The notes beneath the pieces were generated by a model. That model saw nothing but the letters and a program-made list of their open reading frames with translations. It was not told the DNA's origin and did not search any database. Made by a program: the position numbers and the translations under genes. Positions 1 to 12,058 of a stretch of 64,000 nt of DNA are shown in pieces (within the stretch, counting starts at the first letter, position 1; the number at the start of each line of letters is the position of its first letter). This DNA comes from Symsagittifera roscoffensis (taxonomy: Eukaryota; Xenacoelomorpha; Acoela; Convolutidae): assembly GCF_963678635.1 (NCBI RefSeq), contig NC_087062.1:28048833-28112832 (forward strand), given 5' to 3'.

Positions 1-1740
1 AAAGAAAGGTTCTACCAGTGGACAAATGAGGGAAGTGGAAATCGGCAAGGAATAGATCTCGAGTCAACACCAGAGCATTGGGAAACAAGTGACAAGTGAC
101 CCCCTCGAGAAAGGGGTAACGAGAAATACCGCCCGCTCCTGGTGGATAGCCTTGGATACTACGAAAGAATTAGAACGCTGCTTAAACAAACTGGATTTAG
201 GAGTGTCCTGAAAGCGTAGCAATTGAGCCATCCAACACAGAGCCGAGGTGAACAAACTAGAGTTGAGAAGCCAGTTGGGACGAACTTGGGGGAACTGTTG
301 CTACAGTACTTCGAGAATGAACTGAGGGCGCCCTAGTCGGCACAATCTTTAACGGCGAACCATTCGTGAGGACGGCGGTGCAATTGTTGTCAAAAGAGAT
401 GGAGCCAAGAACATGTCTTGATATGACAGCGGGAGGTGGAGAGCACTCTCGTGATGGGAGATCTTGCGTGAGGATACAGTCATTTCAAAGGAAGGATCTA
501 GCCACTTGGTTTGGTGACATTATAGAAAAGGAGAAACGTGAGGTGCAAATAATGGCCGAGTGTTATGCGAGCACCACGGTGAATCTAGCGACGGCAATGG
601 GCTTTCTCTCGAGAATGTGTAGTCTGGACTCGCTGGAAATGCTAGAGACAGAACACCATCTGATGACAGCGTGGAGTATGGGGTCCTGGCCTGGAGTGTT
701 GCAGATGGTCCAGAAGCATATCAGGGGATGGAAAGTCGGTCTGGAGGCAGAGATGGAGTTTCCCGTGAGTAAGGCCTTTAGTCTGCCGATGAATGCGAAG
801 TCTCTGGTGGGATCAGCCATGGCGAACTTGTGCGGAAGACATTACTCGATGCACATGCCAATGGTGGAAGCGTCCAGTCAGAGGGTGATCATCGATAAAG
901 CTTTCTCGGTGCCCAAGTGCGTACGCTTAAGGCGAATGTCACATCATTCGCATCGGTTGTTACAAATGATGCCAAAAGTGGTGCCAGGAAACCGAGTGGA
1001 GGACTTGAGTGAAATCTGGGGAGAAGAACTCTTGAATTTAGAAAAAGAGAACACTAGTGATTTCGAAAGGCAAAACGCGATCGGGAAGGCGACAAACAAC
1101 ACGCAAGCGGTAGACGTGATTGATGTGACACACGCAAAAATGTGGGAGTTCGAACATTTGCTCCAGGCTTCTGGAGCGTAACCTCTGAAGCGTCAATCTG
1201 ACACACGGAGAGTACCCATGTTATTGTCTGGAACAGACTGTGTGGTATCCAGAGCAGTCAAACCTCTGCTTGATATGGGATATCGAGGAAAGCCGACGAA
1301 AAGTTTACCTGACCATCAACAAAATGTTACTCTCTTCGTGGTTAGCCCGATGTTCGTATTGCGATGGATTGAGGAGAATATAGCGAAATAACGGGAGTCA
1401 AAGGCACCGACAGTGGACACGATACATGCTACTGACTACAACAGGGGGATTGAGTTGTTTGAGACTGCTTGCAAAGTATTCGCTGTACTAATGGAAGTGA
1501 GACACATGTGGGGTCGCATAAGGTTCTCATGGTTTAGAGTGACGCTGACCTCTTGGCTGTATAAGTTGACGAAAAACCACATGAAGAAACACCAGAGAGT
1601 ATATCGCCAATTCTTCGCTGAGATAGGGCCGGAAGCCATCAAGAGACCTCTACTCACTCATCGTAATAAGATAACCACGGGTTGGAAAAGGGTTAATAAG
1701 GTGTCTAGAGATAATAACAAAGCAGGGGAAGAATACTGAA
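1..1740 (+). pseudogene. Unidentified retroelement-type ORF, copy A (plus strand)
   Basis: The longest open stretch is 366-1181 (271 aa); a second runs 1413-1739 (108 aa), and frame 1 over positions 1-340 is open apart from single TGA and TAG stops. No known domain is recognised. The part around 510-760 aligns with the minus-strand translation of 2260-2000: both begin with FG and share IA-C, VNL and the string QKHIR followed by W and an E-x-E pattern, with nearly the same spacing (72 versus 75 residues). The two regions are therefore copies of one family pointing at each other across the assembly gap. Frame changes and stops say this copy is decayed. It could be the downstream ORF of a Gypsy-like element or a separate mobile family. 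Confidence 0.5.
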
Positions 1741-1747
1741 AGAGGAC

Positions 1748-1947
1748 NNNNNNNNNNNNNNNNNNNNNNNNNNNNNNNNNNNNNNNNNNNNNNNNNNNNN
1801 NNNNNNNNNNNNNNNNNNNNNNNNNNNNNNNNNNNNNNNNNNNNNNNNNNNNNNNNNNNNNNNNNNNNNNNNNNNNNNNNNNNNNNNNNNNNNNNNNNNN
1901 NNNNNNNNNNNNNNNNNNNNNNNNNNNNNNNNNNNNNNNNNNNNNNN
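1748..1947. other. Assembly gap (200 N)
   Basis: An unbroken run of 200 Ns. It lies exactly where the two inverted copies of the unidentified ORF converge, the kind of inverted duplication that breaks assemblies. The gap size may be nominal. Confidence 0.99.
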
Positions 1948-4900
1948 GATCTCCGGACGGTCTGCGATAAGTTTCACTTTATCTGATGTTCAACTCCACT
2001 TCTATCGCTTCTCTCCATTTTCTGATATGCTTCTGTTCAGTTTATATCACGTCCGGAAACAATTCTACACTCTACACTGATGGGAGTGACAATGTCATGT
2101 TCTGTTCTAGGTTCAATAGGGACTGTAAAAAAAACAGACATGCTAAAGAGTTCTAGTGCAGCCTCACTAGATTCACTTCAGCCCCTCCATGACAACCTGC
2201 GATTAGTTCCGTTTCCGTTCTCGTCTTCATCACTATATTTCCGAACAGTATCTTCAGTCTCCTTTATGCTGTATCGGAAGTGTTTTTGACCTTCTTGTTC
2301 ACAGATTTTCGCCAAACAGCTACCATGTTTGGCCTAGTCTTCTGGTCCCCAGCCAGGCAACTCTACACTGTTCTCTCCGTTGCTCCTAGAGGCTGTAGTC
2401 ATCAAGTTGTAGATGATATGGAGGTCGCTCGCCTTATCAAATCAGCATTTGGACTCAGGCACCCTGATAGCTTCATTAATTCGCATACTACCATCAGGCT
2501 TGTAACTCATCTGAGAATCCCATTCCAATTTACACTCTGTTGTTAGATTATGGTATGGAAGGTGCAGTCACCTTTTCTTCCAATACAAGTCCAAACTTGA
2601 CTTGCGAACTGACAATACATCTCATCGTCGATATTGTTGACAAACAAACTCTCAGCAAATCAGCTTGCTCATAATCGAAGTAAAAATCGCGTATGTCCAC
2701 ATTGATGAAAGGACTACATGCCATTCCAACAATTCCCGACATATAGTGGTATGACTTCTTTCTGATTGCTCCACAGTATTCACTGGACTTCAGTAATGTT
2801 CCCATCGATTCTATTGTGAGCCTAAACTCCTCATCTGAGAATCTTCGTATTTCGTCGATCTTCTTCAAGGGTTCCAGTTCCACAGGTTCTTTCATGTTCG
2901 CTCGCATTGGCTTGCTTTGGTGAATGTCCAAAAGCGCTTTTGAGAGCAAGGTCTTCGCTAGGACACTGCTTTTTCTCAGCATCTTGCCACAAGTGTTCAG
3001 CGCTGGCACCGACATATGTTCTAACATGAACCGGACGAAACAGAGAGCGCCTCTCCGTTTCGCACACGCTACTGCCGCTCCTTCACAAGTCATAAGGTCT
3101 CTCAAACTCGTCATCAAGAGCACCTTCTCTTCTGTTGACCTTTTCTTTTCTTCAGAGTTATACTCTCCCATCGTAAGTCCCGTCATACACCAAGCAAATC
3201 TGAGTTGCAGCTGAGCTCTGAAATACGGTATCGCTATTAGGGCATGTATCATCGGAAATAGTACGCATCTTTTCTCCAAAATGGCGTAGTAATACTGCCC
3301 TCTACGGTAAGCTCACCAACTGATTCACCGTTTTTCATGGCACTTTTAGTTTCTAGAGCAATTAGGTGTCCTCTAGCTGAGTTTCTGTATTCCATCGTAT
3401 CCATGTATCCGCCCGCGGGCTTGTCTATTAAGACTGTTCCCGATACTGTCAATCGGTTGTATTCCACTGGGATCAGCTGTCCTATGCCGCTTCTCTTTCC
3501 GTGGTTCATGCATGATGGTTTGAAGTCCTTAAGCGTACTCTCACCAGGCTAAACCCACCACCTACTGAGACTTTATCGTCGTACCTTCCCACTTGGTCGC
3601 GATCCTACTCCATTGGTTTTTCCGCTTGACGGTCTTCTTTTTCCTCGTCTCTCCCTTTATTCTTCGCTGACCTTGAAGGTCCTTGCTCATATTTTTTTGT
3701 TTCGATTGGAAGCTTTGGCATGACTAGCTTACCTTTTGAACGGCCTTCAAGGTCTCCGTTTTTTATCACAATGGGAGGGACGTCAGGGAACGCGAACGTC
3801 ACTGCTGCACAGTTTATTACCATAACAGACTCGCTGACGCCCCTGATCAGTGCTAAGGGATCTGTGCTCATAGCCAGGCCTAAATTGGTAAAAAGGGTGA
3901 TGGCTGCCGCATAACGTCGCACTTCCTCTTCTTTTTCTATTTTCTTGTGTTCTGTGGCGCCGAAGCAATTTTGTTGAAACGGGTTTTTAATTAGAGTATG
4001 TCTTAGATCCCGCATCTTAGTCCAAGAGGCCGTCGACCTTTTTATGTCAATTTTTTTCACATTTTCCCCTCATCTGCTCGGGTTAGCGGGTCAAAGTCAT
4101 CAATTCTTACATTTTTCCATGCGTTATCGCAACCAATGTCCGGAGTCCGTCCAGTCAGAGATTTTGTTTCCTTCAGTCAACAGCACTGCTGGTCCGATTC
4201 TGAATACTTCTGCTCCGAACGTCACAAAGAGTCCCAGATCAGATCACTACGATAGACATTTTCGTAATGGCTTTGAGGAGTTCCCAAATTAGATAGCGAG
4301 AGAGTCCTGGGCAAATTTTCGCCAGGAAGGACGCGGTTCATCCTGCTTCTAACCCTTCCCACATGCTATCCCTCCTCTCAAAACCTTCTTCTCCTCTCTC
4401 GTTCTCTGTCCAAAATGCCTCGAGTGTGGTATGGCACATACTGTCTATAAACTCCGCTGACTTCTTTCCCTCATTGTCCGCCAAATTCAATTACCTTACA
4501 AGGTAAGCGTGTATCTTCACTATCATCGGTGGGCCCAGCTCGAAAGCATCTATGCGACTGCTCAGGAGCCTTCTGATGTGCAAGTGGTCCTTGATGCCGG
4601 CAAAAACGATCGTTATCGGATTCATTTCAGTTTGTCGTTGAATCTAAATTGCCATTGATATGGATGGCATCCAATCCTGGTCGGCTTGCGCCGAAACTAT
4701 CATGCCAGGCCAGAACACATACTTGGAGGTGTTTACAGAGTCCGCGCTCGCAATCACTAGTATCTTCGCCTTTCTCATCTCTGCTTTGTCGTAGGCAGCG
4801 AAGATGGTTTCTTCAATTTTGAACTACAATCCACTACATTTCTACATCAACTTCTTGTGTAACTTGCTTCGAATAAGCTTTCTTCTTCACATGAGCTGGA

Positions 4901-6421
4901 GGCGCTCGCACCTGATTGTTCATCTTGACATGTTGACATGTTGCCCGACGGGTACTCTTCTTCTCATGAACCTTCCCGGTCTCTCTTCTCTGGTTTGATC
5001 GCAGTAACTTTTTCTTATATCTAGCAGTATTCTGGCATTCACATGACCCATTTTTTTTAGGGCAGTCCCTCAAGGTCAGTCAATCGTAATGCTGTCATAG
5101 AGCGGAGGTTGATCTCTGCTGCTATCAAATATTTCACTCCTACGATCGAGTACAGTCCATTTACTGACAGTCTCGCGCCAATCAGCATTCTCATTGCGTC
5201 AGCTTACTGTTTGAAGGTTCAATTTCATCAAATATTGCTTATGAATATGCCAGGGGAATGGTATCGGTCTCGACCACATCAGCAAACTAACATCGCTGGA
5301 CTCCAAGTTGAGCTGTTGAAACATTTGCGCATGTATGTCTCCGGGCTCCCATGAAGCTGTATTTGATCTGCTTGTTCTTCTGTATGTCTAACACACGCCA
5401 CACTTTCTTCATTGGCATCTCTCTCATCTTTCTGTTGGAAGTTTATACTGACTTCGTCACTCTAGCAGCTCCTGTCTTATTCACTACTTCTGAGGAGAGC
5501 TCTACTCTACCGGTGTCATCAGTTGTTCCATAGGGTGCAATCACCCCGGAACCTGGCACTTAATGGCCACGAGTCGGCCAACGGCTTCCATCAGCTGCTT
5601 CATGGTTCTCTTCACGACTGGATCACGTAGGTTGTCGCTTGGATCCGGGATGATCACTCTACCAGGTCCTGTTGGAACTTGCACTTCCGTTGTTTGACTT
5701 AGTTGAAGAGGCGTCAGAAGCTCCATCGGCGATTGCCCACATGAACGCTTCCTGTGGGTAACGGTCGCTCCGTTTCTGCTATTCCCAACCGTTCAGATTG
5801 CTCCTTATATTTCTTCTATCTCTTTTCCTTGCTTTTTTGTTACAGTCCTCAAACAGTCTCTTCCTTATATCTCTATATTCTTCAGTCTGGTCCCTTTTTT
5901 TCTAACTCGGTCCAGCTCGTCTCTCGTCTCGTGCAGATCTTCCATGGTTTCAATCGTCTGTTCTTCTTCTTCTTCTCTTGCTCTCTTAGCGGACACTGCA
6001 GCTTTCAGCTGTGAGCTAGACGAGGCAGCCTCGCCAATCATTTCTTGATGGAAAAATTGATGTCTACTCCTCAAGCCGGGCCTAGTCCTACTGCGAGAGG
6101 AATCTCTCCAGGCTGGTACGTCCTCGTGGTACCCAACCCGGTTTCGTTCGCCGAATTGTTTCCCCAGAGAGCTCCATTACTCCATCTCATGACACGCAGA
6201 CTTGGGCGGTCCAAAACTCCTTGCTCGCCCCAAGCTGCCATCAGCAAGGCTTCCGTGGGGCAGTCCCTACGGTTGTCATTCCCTAGAATGTTCGTCAGAT
6301 CAGCCGTCAGCATGACCACCACTGGGTCGTCCTGGGTGTAGTCTCTCTTCAGTAGTCTACGATAGAGCTCGTCTATGACCTAGAACTCGGTTAAATCCAC
6401 CAGTTCATCAAAGTTGTCCAT
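1948..6421 (-). pseudogene. Unidentified retroelement-type long ORF, copy B (minus strand)
   Basis: Read from an ATG at 6421 downward, this is one long decayed coding region interrupted by stops and frame changes. The first part (6421-6071) starts MDNFDELVDLTEF, meets an in-frame TAG, then stays open for about 85 residues. It is followed by a highly charged E/K/R segment (6074-5865) that looks like a coiled coil, and a block at 5726-5541. Further open blocks are at 4060-3605 (151 aa), 3509-3249 (86 aa) and 3279-2548 (243 aa). The 3' end (2290-1948) matches copy A. No reverse transcriptase or integrase motif is seen inside it. It lies downstream of the Gypsy pol on the same strand, so it could be a third ORF of that element or an adjacent independent element. 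Confidence 0.5.
4270..4822 (-). pseudogene. SGNH/GDSL-hydrolase-like segment inside copy B
   Basis: The minus-strand translation from 4822 is open for about 60 residues, then carries scattered stops. It contains the segment FAGIKDHLH (plus positions 4579-4606), preceded about 45 residues earlier by KYVFWPG. A G-x-N-D motif following a GDS-type block is the signature of SGNH/GDSL hydrolases; here GIKD would be a decayed GIND, and the expected GDS reads ASADS. What is seen is only the motif spacing and the open frame; the family assignment is inference. Some non-LTR retroelement ORF1 proteins carry esterase domains, so such a domain in a mobile element is not unprecedented. Confidence 0.25.
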
Positions 6422-6429
6422 TCTGATTC

Positions 6430-7264
6430 GATTCGATTGTATTTTTTTAATAAATTGGTTTCGCCATAGGTTGAAATTCAAACAAAAAATTGATCAATCA
6501 GGATCTAAAAACAAGGTCAAGACTATCACATCTGTCAACATTGCTTTACAAATATTTTATAACGTATTAAAAAACAGTCAGATAAAAAATTGATCATAAG
6601 ATGTATTGAAATTCAATTCAGTCTAAGAATTGGAAAACGATCTAAGAGTGGACAGTCGACACTTTGAAACTATTCCTGCAATTATTGTTTGAGCACTCGA
6701 GGTCACTAACTCGGCCAAATCTAAGATCCTAATAACTTAACAACTAACAAATAACAGATCCTACACTCATTCTTCACTCAACCTATACTCAAATCTTATT
6801 TCTTTTGTAGATATACTTGTATGTGGGTGTCAAAAAATATTACAAGTATGAACGCGTACAACTCCCGAGGTTGCAATCATCCTCAGATTGGTTCATACAC
6901 CGGAAGCGAGAAATCTTTCATTTCCCTCTCCACCAAGAAGTCTCTTAGTCGCGTCAGGGACAAAACCAAGTCTTCAGGGTCCACGTGCTGCTTCAGAGTC
7001 ATCGTCACCAAAAAGCATAGGTATTTCTCTGGTATATGCGAAGCCGCCGGTGGCAAAGCTGCTACACCCCCTATTCCCGGTCTTTGCTTCCAGAAAAATT
7101 CAATTTTTTGTACTCTCTCCGAAAGTTTGCTGCTTATGCTGTTCTAAAACTCATATACGCGGTAACAGCTATCACATATGTCCTTTCCGTAAGTATAACA
7201 TCGCTGTCCGTTAGTATTATGCTAGTTGAGTTTTCTTTTGGCAAGTTTAATTATGACTCTACTA
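6430..7264. other. Non-coding A+T-rich spacer
   Basis: Between the start of copy B and the duplicated end of the Gypsy pol. The ORFs here are short and lack recognisable motifs. An LTR or untranslated leader could lie here, but I see no second copy of any part in the window. Confidence 0.4.
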
Positions 7265-9768
7265 ATCTCCCTATGCCTGGTTCCCTAGGGCCTTCATCTG
7301 TTCCTGCCTCTAAATCACCTGTTTTTCTTGCAAAATTTAATTTTTTATTAACAATTTTGCAGTGTGGGTAAGTCCTAACACCACTCTCCGGACAAAAAAA
7401 TTCATCGACATTCCCGTCGATCGCATACCGGATATTAAGTTAAGATTAAACGTATGAAAGAACAATGACCCTTCCTGGGCTGCCCAGGAAGGATCATGTT
7501 TGTCATTATTTAAATATTTCATGCTCTCGCTGTCCACGTCCTGAATCGTGACACTGGTTTTTCTTGGATCTGATGTCATTTCGTTCAAGCACTCCGAGAG
7601 GCGCAGGTTCATCACTGCTGCTGTAAGACTGCTGCTGTTCGTCGTCAAATTCCATTTCGGGCTTAGACCGATCGTCGATCCCTTGTTTGTTTTGATCATC
7701 GACATTGTCTGTTTCCTATGATACGATTATCTCTTCCAGATCCATCAGATCGTCTGCTATCTTTTTCAAGTCTAACCTGTCCACTACAAAGTCGTCTCCG
7801 TAAGGATTAAATTTCTTAGCGGATCTTGCCCTGTCACTTTGTCGTGTCTGCATCGAAAAGGCTAGATCCGGTTCCATGTTCTTGTGAAACTCTATCTGTT
7901 TGGGGTTTTCCAGTACTCTTCTGCATAATGCAAGGTTTCTTCATCTGCCTCATTTATTTCATAAGTATCCAGGACAAAAGGCGGGATTATTCCTTCTTCC
8001 AGTGCCTCCTTCCTATCGTTCTTTTCCCTGGTGCCTTTCTCATTGACTTCGCAAGCAGGGTCCATCATCAGGTAGTCGCCCTCCTCCATGTCTTCAGGTA
8101 TACACAAGTCCTCTGTGTATGGATTATGTGGTTGAGGTTTTCAAAGTGCGCTGCTCGGCCAGTACTCTGAATGTTAAAACGTCCCTGCTGATGTCCGTCC
8201 ATTTCTTAAGGAGTTTCTTTGTTCCTTTCGGGAGGAGAACATTCTGAAAAACCCACACGTAGTCACCTACTGAGTAAACGTTTGCACCAGCTGCTTTCTT
8301 ATCAAACTTTTTTTCTCTGCCTCGCTTGTGCTTGTTGCGTATCGCGTCTACAAAAATCGCTTAGCTCCTGGTGACGTCTGATTACATTCCTTACATAGAC
8401 TTGTGGCGATGTCTTCTTTCCTTCAGAAAAAAATGTCCAGTCATCATCATGTGCGGACTAATTCCTGTGGTGGATCGTTGCGTACTGTTGTAAGCTCTCA
8501 TAATTTGTGACAATTATCTCCCTATGCCTGGTTCCCTTGGGCCTTCATCTGTTCCTGCCTCTAAATCACCTGTTTTTCTTGCAAAATTTAGTTTTTTATT
8601 AACAATTTTGCAGTGTGGGTAAGTCCTAACACCACTCTCCGGACAAAAAAATTCATCGACATTCCTGTCGATCGCATACCGGATATTAAGTTTAGATTAA
8701 ACGTATGAAAGAACAATGACCCTTCCTGGGCTGCCCAGGAAGGATCATGTTTGTCATTATTTAAATATTTCATGCTCTCGCGGTCCACGTCCTGAATCGT
8801 GACACTGGTTTTTCTTGGATCTGATGTCATTTCGTTCAAGCACTCCGAGAGGCGCAGGTTCATCATTTTTTCTTCGTAAGACTGCTGCTGTTCGTCGTCA
8901 AATTCCATTTCGGGCTTAGACCGATCGTCGATCCCTTGTTTGTTTTGATCATCGACATTGTCTGTTTCCTATGATACGATTATCTCTTCCAGATCCACCA
9001 GATCGTCTGCTATCTTTTTCAAGTCTAACCTGTCCACTACAAAGTCGTCTCCGTAAGGATTAAATTTCTTAGTGGATCTTGCCCTGTCACTTTGTCGTGT
9101 CTGCATCGAAAAGGCTAGATCCGGTTCCATGTTCTTGTGAAACTCTATCTGTTTGGGGTTTTCCAGTACTCTTCTGCATAATGCAAGGTTTCTTCATCTG
9201 CCTCATTTATTTCATAAGTATCCAGGACAAAAGGCGGGATTATTCCTTCTTCCAGTGCCTCCTTCCTATCGTTCTTTTCCCTGGTGCCTTTCTCATTGAC
9301 TTCGCAAGCAGGGTCCATCATCAGGTAGTCGCCCTCCTCCATGTCTTCAGGTATACACAATTCCTCTGTGTATGGATTATGTGGTTGAGGTTTTCAAAGT
9401 GCGCTGCTGCGCCAGTACTCTGTATGTTAAAACGTCCCTCCTGATGTCCGTTCATTTCTTAAGTAGTTTCTGTGTTCCTTTCGGCGGGGCAACATTCTGA
9501 AAAACCCACACGTAATCACCTACTGAGTAAACGTTTGCACCAGCTGCTTTCTTATCAAACTTTTTTTCTCTGCCTCGCTTGTGCTTGTTGCGTATCGCGT
9601 CTACAAAAGTCGCTTAGCTCCTGGTGACGTCTGATTACATTCCTTTCATAGACTTGTGGCGATGTCTTCTTTCCTTCAGAAAAAAATGTCCAGTCATCAT
9701 CATGTGCGGACTAATTCCTGTGGTGGATTGTTGCGTACTGTTGTAAGCTCTCATCATTTGTGACAATT
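7265..9768. repeat. 1.25 kb direct tandem duplication (two copies) in the Gypsy pol 3' region
   Basis: Positions 7265-8515 and 8516-9768 are near-identical head-to-tail copies, offset by about 1251-1253 bases. They differ at scattered single bases and one short block near 7610-7625 versus 8863-8875. Each copy contains the same decayed reading frames on the minus strand, including the 71 aa block at 8107-7892 and 9360-9145. The joint at 8511-8522 changes directly from the end of one unit to the start of the next. High identity means the duplication is younger than much of the damage in the Gypsy element, since both copies share the same frame breaks. Confidence 0.9.
7337..9766 (-). pseudogene. 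Ty3/Gypsy Pol C-terminal region (post-integrase), duplicated
   Basis: Downstream of the integrase core on the minus strand, each 1.25 kb unit encodes an acidic tail. One block contains EEGDYLMMDPACEVNEKG (8107-7892; again 9360-9145), preceded in another frame by a VGDYVWVFQN-type segment near 8290-8230, typical of the region after the integrase core in Gypsy elements. A second block at 8908-8588 (106 aa) has an intermediate match at 7705-7337. Frames change several times in each unit, so no continuous protein can be made. Confidence 0.6.
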
Positions 9769-10330
9769 ATCTATCCCAATCAGTCATGTATCGATAACAT
9801 TTGTTTGGGAATGATACGTCGTAGAACGAGTCGGAGGGAGCCACTTGAGAACGTCCCATGAGATCCATAGTAAGCTCTAAAAAAATAGGTCCATTGTCTG
9901 ATTGGAATGTCATCGGGCATCCATGACTCGATATCCATGTATTGATCAGATGATCGCAAATGTCCTCGGCTGAGGCAATTATGCGTGGCACGGCCTCTGC
10001 ATACTTTGAGGTGATCGATTATTACCAAAACCGATTGATCGATTATCACAACTGATTATAGCCACTGTCTGTCATAGATATCTTCTGTTAACTGATCTGC
10101 ACCATTTCCTTAAGCTCACATGACTCGATCGACTGTAATGGGAATCGCAACTTCTTAGGATTATTCACGCATTGACATGGCAGTCATACTGTAACCCACT
10201 TCTCGCATGCCTTGTTCGTCACAGGCCACACGAGGCCATTAAAAATCCTCTGTTATACTTTATCGATTCCTTGATGGCCCATCTGATCATGTGACCTGAA
10301 TAAGAGTTCCGTTTGATAGAGTTGCGGCAA
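9767..10330 (-). pseudogene. Ty3/Gypsy integrase (H2C2 zinc finger and catalytic core), decayed
   Basis: Minus-strand translation near 10330-10180 gives an H-x3-H (SHDQMGH) followed by C-x-x-[W/K]...C, the HHCC zinc-binding module that precedes retroviral-type integrase cores; two stop codons interrupt it. Downstream, 9991-9767 contains ISSHGCPMTFQSDNGPIF, where the DNG is the second catalytic Asp of the D-D-E core. The third catalytic residue region runs into the 1.25 kb duplication. The protein would insert retrotransposon cDNA; here it is dead. Confidence 0.75.
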
Positions 10331-11724
10331 CACTATCGCGTCATATTTATCGAGATATTGTCCTATTTTCTCCTTTTGCAAGTCACGATCCCATCCTTGT
10401 TCAGATACAACCGTCGCTCTTTCTACATATAGTACTGTCTCAAGATTTGGTAACTATATTTTTCCAGATCTCTTTTATCTGGTGCCCCATTTTCGATCAA
10501 CCTTTTCAAGCTTCTTGTCATGCGGTCGTTTTTCTGCGTATTTAGGAAGTCCGATAGTCTGATCTCGCCTTCAAGTATGTCTTTATTAACCTCAGGTGAC
10601 TGTTCAGCTCCTTGGGCTGATGCTCGCCATCTTCCATCCTAACACACAAAATCCTTGCCAATGGCTTTGTCTCCTGTTTAAATGGTTCTAGGTCAGTTCT
10701 GAGTGCTTCCTTCTGCGGTAACAGGCTCACCGAACGTTTTGACACCATTATCATCTCCAGGTCATCTGCCGCGTTATCAAAGACTTTCTCACTCGGGAAG
10801 GTGTAACGATCACTATCAGGGCCTTGCTTGATTTTGCAACAGTAATCCCCAACTCTGACAGTTCTGATCCTGTGCTCAAGTTCTTGTGCGAGTACGTGTC
10901 ATTCTCCGATCTCCTCGAGGTGTCTTCGACAGATGACTCGTCGTGGAGAATGTCTCCACGGCAGATTCTGATGTGCATGATCTTCTCATCCATCTGAACT
11001 CCCCGCAAAAAACTTTGTCCACCTGGTCTTGTCCATCTACGTATCCACTTCCTTCAATATCCGACTCCCCGGACAATATTTCTTGCTCCAAGTTTTCGAC
11101 TCTGCTTCTATCAGACAATCTATCAAATTGGGCACCTCGAAAATGGTTGAGTTCTTCTGATTCACAATCTCCTGTTACTTTTTCTTGTGCAAGTCATCAT
11201 TAAAATATTTTGGGGAATTGAGGATACTAGTTCCTGAATAACTGAACTACAATCCCTTTCATTTTCTTTCTGCTGGCATCTTTATGGTTTTATCCAAAAT
11301 TTCTGACTGACTGTCTGCAATGCCATGGCTGCTGCCCTTTCAGGGTCATCTCTAGTCACTTCTCTCTCTAGTAATCCACCCAGCATCCGCATCACTTCTG
11401 GTGTGACCTGCACCGCTTTGTCTAACAGTGAGAAAATGTTAATGTTTTTACGAGAGAGTTCCGTTTGAACCAAGTCAAGAGATCCAAGGGCACAGGGTCC
11501 TTCACGGATAAGATCTCAATCTCTATCGCTATCTCTACTGGTAATTTAGGATGTCCTGGTATAAAATGTCCTGATTTGTCCAGCCATCTTGTCAAGGGAA
11601 GTTCTTACTAAGTCTCTTTATCCAAAGAGGAGAACTTGCGCTCAATTATCATGTGGTAGCCATCCACCCTGACTATCCATCGATTAGTGTAACATAACTA
11701 CAGTAATGTCCATCGAGTAAATTT
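10331..11724 (-). pseudogene. Gypsy pol linker between RNase H and integrase
   Basis: Fragmented minus-strand frames (10754-10542, 11118-10751, 11473-11282) with no clean domain. Position and strand place them between the RNase H and integrase parts of the same decayed pol. A segment of about 63 aa at 11473-11282 is open but unrecognised. Some of this may be inserted sequence. Confidence 0.4.
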
Positions 11725-12006
11725 TCAACCAGGATAAGGCTGGGTTGTCCACTCGCAACTTGAAGGGAGGATTCCCCAAGTAGATGCGATACTTCTCCAA
11801 GGAACGTGACTACCGCAAACATTTTGTGCTTTTTGTGCACGGTATTTCATTTCAGTGTCGCTCAACTCCTTACTGCCGTCTGCAATGGGACGGAGAACTG
11901 TTCTCCCATTCCGTTCCTGCTCCTGATGCAGCTTTCTGTAAATGGCTACCTCTGAAGCATCAGTGTCGAGAAAATACATGCCTTTCTCCGTGGGCGTGCC
12001 TAGCAC
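11725..12006 (-). pseudogene. Ty3/Gypsy RNase H fragment
   Basis: The 93 aa open frame contains MYFLDTDASEVAIYRKLHQE followed by a segment with ELSDTEMKY. The D-x-DAS with a downstream E-x4-Y is the start of the Gypsy RNase H fold, which degrades the RNA strand during reverse transcription. It follows the reverse transcriptase on the same strand after a frame change at about 12060. The C-terminal RNase H residues are not in this frame. Confidence 0.8.
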
Positions 12007-12058
12007 TGGCGCTTCGCACAGCTCACGCTTTATTTCCTCGAAGGCTTCCTGTGCCTTT

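Noticed and set aside
2080-2546. Plus-strand ORFs of 69 and 88 aa
   Set aside because: The minus-strand translation matches copy A of the unknown ORF, so these are shadows.
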